64,000 nt of DNA from the NCBI RefSeq assembly GCF_002999335.1, contig NW_020312044.1:78816-142815 (forward strand). The letters run 5' to 3'. This stretch comes from Cyclospora cayetanensis. Taxonomy: Eukaryota > Apicomplexa > Conoidasida > Eucoccidiorida > Eimeriidae. Positions 10,981 to 21,836 of the stretch are shown here, piece after piece (position 1 is the first letter of the stretch; each line of letters starts with the position of its first letter). The position numbers and the translations under genes are program-made. Below the pieces are notes generated by a model, which made no database searches, was not told where the DNA came from, and saw only the letters and a list, made by a program, of their open reading frames with translations.

Positions 10981-12987
10981 GTGAGTTCGTGATTTAATAT
11001 TGCCCTTGTATGCCCGTTTCTCCACCTCATCCCTGGGATACACTAAGAAGCCCGTCTGTGGTCCAGGCCTCGACGTGGCAGTCAGAGCTTAGCATTCAAC
11101 TTTAGTGGGGGAGCGATTTACAGATAAATGGTTGGTGCACGCGCCTGAATGTGCAAAGCTAAAGAGCGACACATACCGAGTTATAAGAAAGGGCGATAAG
11201 CTCTATGTTTGGAACTTGTAGTATTGGTTTGCGGTTACATCAGCAGGCTGATCTGAGAGGTGCGCCAGAAAGTGACCCGACGAAGAGGTTTGCGGCCAGG
11301 CAGCTAGCAACATTTGCCATCCACTCACGATTCGATGCCCTTCCTTACCGTGTCGTTTTTTATCGACGCCGAATAAGCCACCTAACGATCAATATTGGCC
11401 TCGCATAGTAGTGACAACACTGTTCGAGCTGTTCGCAGACTTTGCCGTGCAAGCAAACCATGTGTGCTGAGAAGCAGAATGCCTACATAGTGGTAGATGT
11501 GCTGGGTTCTGGGACCATGAACTTCGATGGCACGCTAGACGAGTACTTTAGTAAAATGGACAAGAATGTCAACTGCATTGCTGAGGAAGACACACTGTTT
11601 GCTTGATGGGGCATGGAGGCACTTCCGCACTGCGGTGTATTTGTGTATTTTGATTTCCTAAACACCTTTTACTTGTCTGTCCTATCGTAGAAAGAGGCTC
11701 ACACATATTACTGCCTCGATGGTAGCGCGAGAGCACTCCCCTTTTTTCCGGTCTATTCGGTTCCCCGTTTGTTGTTGGCCAGCGTTTGTGCTTTGCTTCC
11801 TTCCTGTTTCTCTCTATGGGCTAGTGCGCACTCTGATTTCCTTGCGTCCACCAGTCGGCATTTATACGTGTCTGAGGAGTGACGATAACGTGAGACCTCT
11901 TTCACTGTTCTGAACATAGCTGACCTCGGCTTGTAGGCACGGTACATGATGGCGTGTGCTTATAAAATCGGGGCCTTAGCTATACTTGAAAGCATCCCAT
12001 ATTGGTGTTCTATTAAAAAAATGTTGGTAAGCATCTTCAAATCCGGTTTGCAAGCTTGTGTACCTTACTAATTTCATAATGACTCTAGCTCGATAGAATA
12101 AAGCGCAGTGTTATGTGTATCGGCGCGAAATGCTAAGTGTAGCTAGCTGTGAATGTACAAAGGCCGTAGAGAGTGCAGCAATGCGCACTCTAGCTGGCTG
12201 CCCTCGGTTAGGTCAAGAACTCCGAGGAGCGTCGGCAGGAGAAGCAGGAAGCTTTTATGAAACCACGCTCACTTACTTCCTACTGAGTTTGCATTGTATC
12301 TGGAGTTAATTGTGTCCTACGAAAGTTGGAGCAATGATCAGTAATTTGTCTTGTTGGATTTTGCCATGCCAAATTTCCAAGCGGTTCAAGTATGCAAGTA
12401 TTGGTGTAATCGGGGCCCTGATTTGGAATGCAACGGGCTAATATTTCCCCTGCAGGACATGCGTTCGCCACAGGGCGTCCCGCTTCGACCCTTCTTGCAG
12501 GCGTTTCCCTTGGCGGTCATAGAACAGGTGACGCACACTATGAGGCTAGCAGACCGCTTATCAGTTGTAAAAATTTCGGGAATAGTTGTAGCACTCATCG
12601 TATAATTTTCGTAAGAGGGCCTTTATCTAAAATCCGCAAGAAAACAAAATAGTAGAGAGCGACTTGGCAAATCCCCTGTCAGAGTTCCCCCTTCCTGTGA
12701 TATCATTTTGTTTCCGGCGTGAGACGAGAGAGGACGGTTAGGATTCGTGCTGCTGCATCCTCTAACTACTCACACCCCTTTGCACGTATAAAGCTTGACG
12801 CGCAGGCACTAGCATACCAGTCTAATCGACCAGGGCTAGCCTACTGCGCAACAGAGGGCACGCAAGAAGACCTGACCAATAAGCACAATATGAATGGTAT
12901 TTAATGAGCAGAGCTGAGGCAGAGCCAGGCGCCCAAATATGTCGTGGACCGCTTATTTCCGCCTGCAGAAACCAGGGAGCGGAGTTG
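10981..12987. other. Region downstream of the retroelement; no clear gene
   Basis: Only weak signals. A short frame near 11185 (RKGDKLYVWN) could be a decayed integrase C-terminal GD-K-V segment, so the element may reach about 11.2-11.6 kb. A 48-codon plus-strand frame at 11460-11606 (MCAEKQNAYIVVDVLGSG at its start) looks protein-like but has no known relative to me. A possible exon at about 12459-12525 (MRSPQGVPLRPFLQAFPLAV) is flanked by AG and GT. No repeats of note. Confidence 0.3.
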
Positions 12988-13331
12988 GGTGTGGCTTCTC
13001 CAGTTGCTGCAACACGTTTCCGAAATATTAGATATCTTGTGGCTTGACGCGGAGCCTTTATCTATGGCATCTTTGAAGCTTTTGCTTTCGATGCTTTTCC
13101 GAACCTTGTTGTACTAAGCTGGGTAAAGCCTGGCAGCTGGCAGTGTCAGGTTTCAATGCTGAGCTTCCTGATTCCAGATGCATGCACGAAAACCCTTTCT
13201 GTAATGTTTTTATCAACGTGATTGATTCATTAAGCCAAAGGGAGGCGTATTCAGCCTGTTATTTCAGTCAAAACGGGCACTGGGATGAAGCCAAGGCGCA
13301 AATAGACCGTATTCGCCGGCCGCTTTGCTGA
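12988..13331 (+). CDS. Possible exons of an unrecognised gene
   Basis: Two neighbouring plus-strand stretches look protein-like. One, at about 12965-13116, encodes a helical Leu-rich segment (WVWLLQLLQHVSEILDILWL) that ends in TAA. The other, 13143-13331, ends with GHWDEAKAQIDRIRRPLC and a stop, and has an AG just before its protein-like part. They could be the last exons of a spliced gene whose earlier exons lie between 11 and 13 kb, or chance open frames. No family recognised. The boundaries given are only the outer limits of these stretches. Confidence 0.2.
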
Positions 13332-14139
13332 GCAATCTGGCCCGCCCTCGGTCAGCCCCTTGCACTCCGTCAGCCCGAATGCGAATTCCTACCCCGTTCA
13401 CACCAGATATCATCACAGAAAAATTTATGCATAACGGCTTTTCGGTCGCTTAACTCAGTAACGAAGGCCAAAGAGACCATCGTGCTGCGGTAACCCCGAA
13501 GAGACGTAGCCACGCTGGATGCACCGAAAGTTCGGGGCTAGGGATCATATCCCTTAGTTTAGGGCCTTTTATTGAAAAAATACCTGAATAAATGATCGAT
13601 TAAGTCTAACTGGGGTACTTCGCTGATTTAGTCGGAGTATCAAAGCTACGCGCACTGCAGCAACCGCCTACAGACCGCCGCGGCCGCCTCTACTGCAGCA
13701 CGCAGTACCAGTTGCAGCAGCAGCTGCCCCTGTTTCTTGCTGGTATTCCTGGCTTGCTGATTGCTGAGCTCCTATTCGGAATTCAATTTCTCTCTAAGGA
13801 ACTTTTTGGTTTGGCCTGAAAGCCGCAGCTGCTGCAGACACCGGATGCAGCGGCCACTGCAGTAGCAGCCAAAGCAGCGGCATTTTAGCAGCAAATCCGC
13901 AAGCTCTTGTTGTTAAACATTGCTACAACATGCAAAATCGCAGCATAAGGAGCAAATTTAACATGAATTGAATGTTTTGGCTTTGTTTTTAATGGATTGG
14001 CTCTTCGAAGGGGGCAGCAGCAGTGCATTTTTGCGGAGCTTAGTGGGTATTAGCAGCCTAGGACCATCATCAGAGTCTTTTCATTCCTGCGAGCACCCCG
14101 AATCTGTCAAGAAGTGCAGCCGCAGAGGCAGAGAACATT

Positions 14140-17100
14140 ATGAGGCGTGGGGGAGGACTAGGGCGCAGCAGCGCCTCGTACTGTCTCTCTGCCCCTTCCC
14201 AGCATCACGACCAGCAGCATTCGCAGCCTCAGCAGCAGCAGCTGATGCAGCATCGACGGAGCAGCAGCTTGGATTCCCCTCTAAGCGGGTTACTCGTACG
14301 GTCGAGTGGACCACTGCAGCAGCAGCAGCAGCCGATGCAGTATCATCAAGAGCAGCATCGCCAGCTGCACTCATTGCAACTGGATGCTGCGGCAACACCC
14401 GCAGCAGCAGTGCCAACTACTGCTGGATTGCCGACTTTCCACACTCACAGCAACATGAGCGCTTCCCCGCTAAAGACCACGACGGTGGAGCAGTGGCAGC
14501 ACATGCCCACAGTCCAAGGTGCCGCTGTTTTGTCTCCCTCAGTGCGCATCCCCGCAGCAGCAGTTCCTCTGTATCGCCCCCAGGCAACGGCTGCAGCAGA
14601 GTCTACCGCATCAGGAGCGCATGGAGCTCAGGAGCCTTGCTCAATGCACTGGGAACCATCGCTGCTGCAAAGGTTTTGGCAAGAAGCCGCATACGGCGAG
14701 CAGCAACTCGAGTACATCGCTGCTCTTTTTTCTCGCCTGCATCAAGTAGACCAGCTGCTGCGCCCCGCAGAAGCGGATGCTGTTGGAGCCAATACACATA
14801 CACCCACTGCAGCAGCAATTGCAGCAGCAGCCGCAGCAGCAAGTCCAACTCCGGCAACTATCAGCGCAGCAGAAGTCGGAATGTTTTGGGCAGCATATGC
14901 CGCCATGGGGGATGCGCCTTACTGCTGCTGTCTTGCCGCAGTGAGCAGCAACTGCAGCAGCTCCAACAACAACAGCAGTGGCAGCAGTTGCAAAAAGAAC
15001 TGCTGTTTAGAGCGCTTGGCTCGCGTGGCTGCTGGGGGAGAGGGCAGAATCAGTCTCTTGGTCTTTACGCGGCTTGTGGCTTTGCTGGACTGTCAGACAG
15101 CGCATGAGGCTGGAAAAGCCTCAGGCGCTCTCCGACTGCACCTCGTATTCTGCTTCTTTGCGGATGACTCGGTGTGCGTCTACCAGCAGCAGCACGAGCA
15201 GCAGCAGCAGCACCAGCAGGAGCAGCAGCAGCAGCAGCAGAATTGCCGGAGAAGGGTTCCAGTGTGGACGGAGAAGAGTTACGCTGCCTTTAGGAGGGCA
15301 ATGACGCTTTCTCACGCCGTTGATCGTAAGCTGCGATTCCTAACTGTGATCAGTTCGTCGGCCTTTGCACTCGTCTAGAAGCAGCATTGTATCCTATTTT
15401 CGAAGAAAATGGTGATTCAGAGTAGCCTTTTCCCAAATAAAGCGCAGCGCAGGTTGTGCATGGTGCTTATATGCGACGACTTTGCATGCGTGTAGCTGCG
15501 AAGTCGCAAAGTCTCCCTGTCTCCCTTCGAGAATGTACCGAAGCGCTCCGTTGCTCGATGGGACCGACAATGATTTTGGAACCGCAGTTTGTTGCTCTCA
15601 TCAGAAGCAATGTCATCAAGTATGAAATGCATCCTGCTCGCTTATTATTTCCTCCCGTGATGCACAGACCCTCACTACGCGTAGTAGCTGCACGCGGTAG
15701 ATCTGGAGGAATACGCTTGCAGATCGACACTGGCTGTAAGAGGGAGGGCACATCGGTGCAATGTTGTCTGCATTTTCGGGGTGGGGGTGTTGATTAGGGG
15801 AGGAGGTGCTGCATCGATGTATTTGTTTTCTGTGGCGACGAGCACTGTTTGGTGGACTATCCTGCAGTCCGTTCTGTGCTTGTCTGCTGGCTTGTTGCAG
15901 AGGCACCTCCCGCTTCTTCAGGATATGCCTTTTTAGCGGGAGTGCCGATGCAGCACCAGAACCCCTCTTCGGCTTGGAAGCTTTGCCGTATCCTCCAAAA
16001 GTCATTCGATCGACGCTGACGCAGCCACCCCTACATGCTCCTCGAGGCACCAGATTATCAGCACCAGCTAACAGTGCTGTCTTAAATGGGCTTACTGCGC
16101 CTGTGCTGCCATTCTTCCCCGAAGGGTCTTCCCCACCGCCCCCCCTCGCCTCCCTGCCGATGCTGCACAAGAATAGGCAGCAGCTGCCACTACTGGAGTG
16201 GCAGGAGGCGACAAACCAGGGGATGATGCTGCATGCCCCCCCTTTGTATCCCCTGCAGTACGTGCCGCCTGGCCAGGAGCACCTGCAGATGCAAAGACAG
16301 CCGCAGTTCTACTATCCGCCTCAGGAGCCGTCCTTGCATGCGGCTGGAATATCGAATGGAATCGGTGGAAGCGCTGGCAGTCCTTTGCTCGAGGGTGGTG
16401 CCAGCCCTCTCCAACTGCCAACGCAGCCGCAGCAGCCTCAGCAGCAGCTCTTTCAGCTCACAGATGAACACATAGGCCAGCAGGCAGAGGCTGAGCAAGA
16501 ACTCGTACGACTGCAGCTCCAACTGCAACAGCAACAGCAGCACCAGCACCAGCAACAACAGCAGCAGCACACCTATGTGACGGTCTCAGCAGACGCAGCA
16601 CAGCTGCTGCAACAGTCGCCGCCATCCATGATGCTCCAGCCACAGACAAATCTTCTGCAACAAATGTCGCAGACACAGCACCAGCGGCAAGAGCAGCACG
16701 TCTGGCCTTCCTCCGACAGTTCCGCAAACGGCAGCTCCAGCGACGCGGTCGAATTGTTTCTGCTGCAGCTGCAGCACCAGCAGCAAGAGCAGCAACACAT
16801 GCAGCACCAGCAGCAAGAGCAGCAACACATGCAGCACCAGCAGCAAGAGCAGCAACACATGCAGCCCCAACGGCTGGTAAGGCAGCCGGAGTCGCTGCCA
16901 CCCCGCACAGACCAGTTGCTGCATGCAATATCGCCAGCGCAGATCCCTCAGCAGCAGCAATTTCCGCTGGTCCAGCAGCTGCCACAGCTGCAGCAGGGAG
17001 CGCAGTACCACCAGATGCCGCCACAGCTGCAGCAGCAGGCAACTGACGAGGCGGCAGCCTCGGTGCTGCACGCCCCCCCTATGTCTTTGCCTGCGGCAGC

Positions 17101-17270
17101 TTGCAGCATGAAGAGTAAAAGCCTCAGCAAGGAAGGACTGCTTACCAGAGCGAATGCACAGACCGTTGCCTCAACAACGGCTGCCCCCGAAACAGCTGGC
17201 ATCCCGTCGCTGAGCTTGACCATTCAAAGGTTGGCTCCTCTGCAGGCTTCTCAGCAGAAACAACAGCAAG

Positions 17271-17316
<46 letters not shown>

Positions 17317-19987
17317 CCAGCAGGAGCCTCAGCAGCACGGGGGAAGTAGCACGCGGCGGTCTATGCTGCTTCCCCTAGATTCTCTTGCTTCGTTGAGCGT
17401 GGTTGGGAGTCTTTCGCGAACTGCGGCGTCCCCTGTTACTGCGACAACGACAGCTGCTGCAGCGGGAAGCGCGCAACAGGGGGCAGCAGCCTCGCGGCGG
17501 CTGCTTTTGAGGGCACACAGCAGCAGCAGCTTTACTTCCTTCAGCTTGCAGGAGCCGCAGCAGCAAAGTCTCCCACGACTGCACTCTGTCACGCGAGGTG
17601 TATCGATTAGCAGCAGCAACAGCAGCAGCAGCAACAGCAGCAGCAGCAACAGCAGCAGCAGCAATAGCAGCAGCAGTAGCAGCAGCAGCAGTAACAGCAG
17701 CACCACCGCCAACAGCAGCAGCCGCAGCAATAACAACAGCCACTGCAGCACCTCTACAGCCGTTGAGGCCTCTCGACTCACTGAGCATCTCTTGCCCAAA
17801 CTTTGTGCGCCAACAGCAGCAGGAGGAGGAGCTGCTGCTACAGGTTCTGTGACGAGCGGCGTGCCTGTCTTGCTGCCCCTTCCTCAAGGAAGTGCAGTTG
17901 GACGCGCAGAAGCAGCAGCAGCCTCCTCGGCAGCACCTGCACCTGTTGCGACCTCTGTTGAGAAGCCTTTATCTAGAGAGCCTTCACAGGATCATCAACC
18001 GTCCACTACAACGTGCACCAGGGAGAGCAGCAGCAGCAGCAGCAACGGGTTTGCCCTTCCCGACCTCCCCGTCTTCCAGCCACAGCCTCTTCTGAGGAGG
18101 AGTCGCATGACGGAGGGCGCTTCTCCTGCTGCAACAATTGCAGCAGCAGCGCCACCACCATCTGCTGCTGCTGCCGCTGCAAGCCAGCATGTTAGCAGCA
18201 GCAGAAATGACGCGGCGCCCACACGGGCAGACACGATCGACAGCACCAGCAAAATTAGCAGCGAAATCAGCGTCGAGAGCCACGCGTGCAGCCAGAGCAG
18301 CACGCACCGCCTAGCCAGCACTGCTGCGACTCGCGCCTTCTCTCCATGCCATGAGCCATCACAGCCGTCCTTCCTAGATGCAAGAATGAACAGCAGAGGC
18401 AGCACTCGCATCAGCTGCCCCAAGACTAGCGGCAGCGGCACCAGCAGCAAAGGCACGCGGCCCACTGGAGAGCTTCTGGCTGCCATTCAACGAGAATGCG
18501 AGGAAGACTTGACGCTGCTGCAACTTCGGCAGCATCAGAGGGGGCAGCAGCTGACGCCTAGAGGGGAAAAAACATCGCCTCCGGCGGCGCAAGAAGCACA
18601 AGAACCAGAAAAAACGGTGCAGTGCTGCCTCATCAAGGAACCATCTGCTCTGTCTCCCCCTCTAAGACCCCATGGACCTTCGGAAAAGCAGCAACTCACC
18701 GACATGGTGCCTTTGCAGCTACCGACAGCCGCCACAGCAGCCGCAAAGCCTCTTCAAAGTACGAAAATTCCTTTCGGTAGTCCAAGGCTCTCAGTAAAGG
18801 CAGAGAAGCAGTCGCAGGCAAATGCAGCAAAAGTATCAACGCCTGCAAGCTCGTCTGGAGTGAAATCCGGAGCAGCAGGAACCGCGACAAAGGGGCTGTC
18901 CTTCCACGAGGAACTGCGGCAAAGACTTCTTATGCGCGGAGGGCCTCTCGAGCAGCAGCAGAAGCAGCAGAAGCAGCAGCTTGCCATGAAACAAGGCGCC
19001 ACCACACCTCCGCTTTTCAGCCCCCCTCCGGCCCCCTCTGCAGCGGCTGTGCCTGCCGCATGCGCTCAGCAGGAACAGAATCAGGGGGGGAGAAAGACTG
19101 AAACATCGCCGAGGGCAGCGGCAACATCAGAAGTGCTCAGTAGGGTGACGGCAAAAGAAATCCTGTTGCCTGCTGAGGAGCGCCCCCCCCTCCAAACGCC
19201 GCTGCAGAAAGGGCAGCAGTCTAAAGAGGAGTCGTCGCGGCATCAGCGGACGGAGAAGGCCAAACAGCACGCCTTTTCGAGTCTAGCGGATGCGAACTCT
19301 GTGTCTTTGTCGGACGGCACTGCAAGGCAAGACGCAGAGTCTGCTGGTGATGAATGGGTAATCGCAGCCGAGGCTTCCCATGCAGGCTTTAGCCTGATCT
19401 CTTCACGAGAGCAGATAAGCTGTTATGAGCCACTTGCGGCAGCAGCAGCAGCGGCCGCTGTTGCTGCTGCCCAACAAGCGGCAACAGTGCAGCCTCTCGT
19501 TGCAGCGGCTGCTGCTGCTGCTGCTGCAGAAGCAGCTGAGGCGGCAGGGCGTGGCACTCCTCGTGAGACAGCTGAATGCGCTGCACAGCTGGCACGCACA
19601 GCTGCTGCTGTCGCCGCAGCAGCAACAGCAGATGCAGCAGACATTCGCGATCCCGAGGCCGCAGATCCAAGCTGTAGCGATACTGAGGGAGAAGAAAGCT
19701 TGCTACCCTTTTTTACAAGGCAACAACAGCGTCCTAGCGCAACGTCGACACCTGCAGAAACAGCAGGAAATCCCTCAGTGTCAGAAGTGAGGGGCCTCAC
19801 GGCCTCTACGGAGGCTTCTGCTGCCAGCAGAAGCAGCAGCAGCGGGAGAAACTGCATCAGAAAGAGCATACGGGATTGCAGCAGCATAAACGGTGACGGC
19901 CTGTGCAGCAGCTCTCTCGAGGCTCTTGCACTTACAGCCTCCTGCAACTCTTCCCCCTTGCAGAAGGCCGTCATCCCCACTAGCTAG
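14140..19987 (+). CDS. Giant Gln/Ser/Ala homopolymer-repeat protein, two-exon model
   Basis: Two very long plus-strand open stretches join in phase. Exon 1 is 14140-15325, with donor GTAAGC in phase 1. Exon 2 starts at 15954 after CAG and stays open to TAG at 19985-19987, giving about 1,740 residues. Exon 1 holds the least repetitive part: two helical segments (SLLQRFWQEAAYGEQQLEYI and ERLARVAAGGEGRISLLVFT), faintly like EF-hand scaffolding but without a clear calcium loop. Exon 2 is dominated by Gln, Ser and Ala runs, including three exact 10-residue repeats and an Asn-Ser tract. A short non-repetitive island near 18860-18935 reads GLSFHEELRQRLLMRGG. Function unknown. Alternatively these are two genes, with an internal start in exon 2. 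Long open frames in the other five frames are by-products of the triplet repeats. Confidence 0.6.
15181..15241 (+). repeat. CAG repeat tract coding Gln-rich run
   Basis: Imperfect CAG triplets, interrupted by CAC and GAG, inside exon 1 of the giant repeat protein. In the coding frame it reads as Gln with scattered His and Glu. The open antisense frame (poly-Leu) is only its mirror. Confidence 0.9.
16772..16861 (+). repeat. Three exact 30-bp tandem repeats (10-residue unit QHQQQEQQHM)
   Basis: Units 16772-16801, 16802-16831 and 16832-16861 are identical at the nucleotide level. Each codes for QHQQQEQQHM in the frame of the giant repeat protein. Identity at silent positions points to recent duplication. 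Confidence 0.95.
17256..17320 (+). repeat. CAACAG hexanucleotide tract coding poly-Gln
   Basis: Alternating CAA and CAG codons for roughly twenty residues. This codes for uninterrupted Gln while avoiding a pure CAG run, unlike the pure-CAG tracts nearby. It lies inside the large exon of the repeat protein. Confidence 0.9.
17604..17720 (+). repeat. AGC/AAC tract coding Asn-Ser-Ser-Ser-Ser repeats
   Basis: Serine AGC codons with AAC inserted at a 15-base period, giving a repeating N-S-S-S-S pattern. This uses the same CAG/AGC sequence family as the Gln tracts but in the second phase. It shows that one repeat type yields different amino-acid runs depending on frame. Confidence 0.9.
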
Positions 19988-21836
19988 TTATCCATCTAGA
20001 TACTTAGGTGTCAAGTTGCATAGGCGATTGTGCACGCATCACAGAATGCAGATAACTGCCCTCTGATGTCTGGGCCGCTTTCTGGGCTGGCTGGCTGCAC
20101 GCATGCGCCTGGCTTGCTCACGTATCTTTGCTTTACGCTGTCAACCATCTCGCCGACCCCCTCAAATCTGGCTAGATATCTGAGACCTAGTGATAGTTGC
20201 TGTTTGTATTTTCTTTGTGGTGGCTTTCTGTCCCTTCGTGGACGAACTTAAACGGGGTGTGCCTTCTGCAGCCCTCTAGCTAGAGTCCGTAACGCTCGAC
20301 GTAGGATCTCCGCGGAGAGGCATCTTAGCTCAGGCGGAATACAAAATTCATTACACGCTATTGAGCACAGTTTCATAGTCTTCCCTTTTCCCTTGCCTGT
20401 GCCCTCAGAATCCCCGACATTAGGGGAAAGAGGCAGTTAGCATGCGCGTAGCGGCATCTTCTGAGCACACCGCACATTCATTGATTGCACCTAACGCCTA
20501 CTGCGTACCCAAACAACATTTAGTCGACTTGTATGAAGGCTGCAGTGGGCTGAAATAAGCAAGATATACGAACATACAAACCGCTTCGACCACTGGTTGC
20601 TGTTTCTTAGCTAGACATCGAGTCATTATGAAAAGGCCTGGATTGCAGCATAGCCCTCTACGACACACGGGTTATATGCAGAGCTAAGTAGCTGCGTTGG
20701 CGCTTAATGAAATGTTTTACGGATAATTATTTGGATACCTAGTGATATGCACCGTTGTTGACTACGGAGATGTCAAGTTGCTGGCAACGGCGTACAGCGT
20801 GCGAGTGTTACGAAGCTTTACCTTCAATCAGTATTTTGCACCAAACCGGCTTCTCTAGTAGAAGCTTATGCAACAAGTAGCAGGCGTACAAGTCCTCACC
20901 CTTGTGGGTTCTCTGTTTCCCTGTGTCCTTTCGCTTCCTCTCTAGTCCTGTTTTCCTTCGGCCGTTTTGAAATGCCTTTTCAGGCTACGCTGGGTTTTGC
21001 GGCCCAAGCATTGAAGCTCAAAGGCCCCAGGCTTCGACATTTATCACTGATGCTGTAGAGTAGCCCGGAGAATGGGGCTAGTTTCCTACGCAACAACTGC
21101 TAGTGATTTGTCGTCCTTTCTGGCCTTTGTTGTTCCTGCTGCACGGGCTTCTCTTGGTGGTTAGAGACTCGTGAGCGGCCATTAGCCAGGATGAGTATGT
21201 GCAGAGTGGCGCCCGGGGCCTGTAGACCCTTCAGACTGACGCAAAGCTGTGTTCCTTCTTTTGGTACAGCATTTGCGCTTCAGCATGCATGAGCGCGGCG
21301 GGTGTTCAGACACCTCAAGTACATGTCGCTTGGTCCTTTGATGTGGCTATAATAAAACCACTTAGAGGCTATAGTACATGGTTTCGGTTCTGTGAACATC
21401 AAATGGGGACAACAGTAGCGCCCGCCTTTTGACAGGGTGATTTGCTTCTAACGCACGGGTGTGGTGGCAACGGCAACAGCTGTTGCAGTACCTGTTGCGA
21501 TTATCGCTGCAGCAAATTTACCAAGCCCTATCAATTGGTATATTTTTTTAGTCGGTAGTGTGCTCGCACTAGCTGGGGCAGCAGTAGAAGGCTCGGCAGC
21601 AGCAGCACTTGCAACAGCAGCAGCGGCAGGGACGACTCGGCAGCAACTAGCCAGTGGTAGGTTGCGGTTTTGGTTCGCTCTCCTTCCTTTTGACCCGAGT
21701 ATTTCCAATTATTTGAATTTGTTACAGCTCCTTAAACCATAAATCCTAAACCCTTGCCGCAAATCTGAGAGAGTGCGGCTGCCCCTGCCTGCGGCAGCGG
21801 CGGCGCGGTCGATTTGCCTGCAGCCCGTACAACTGA
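19988..21836. other. Intergenic region, mostly featureless
   Basis: From the stop of the repeat gene to the open part of the next gene. 19988-21440 shows no convincing frame on either strand. A plus-strand frame at 21461-21742 (Ala/Val-rich, with hydrophobic NWYIFLVGSVLALAGAAVEG) has a possible donor after its first 66 codons. It might be a first, signal-anchor-bearing exon of the downstream gene. A short AAACCCT-like motif occurs around 21735-21758. Confidence 0.4.

Noticed and set aside
16458..19980. Long minus-strand open frames rich in Ala, Leu, Cys (for example 16458-17042, 17329-17887, 19423-19980)
   Set aside because: They are mirrors of plus-strand CAG-type repeats, which contain no stops in any frame. 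They lack non-repetitive protein-like sequence.
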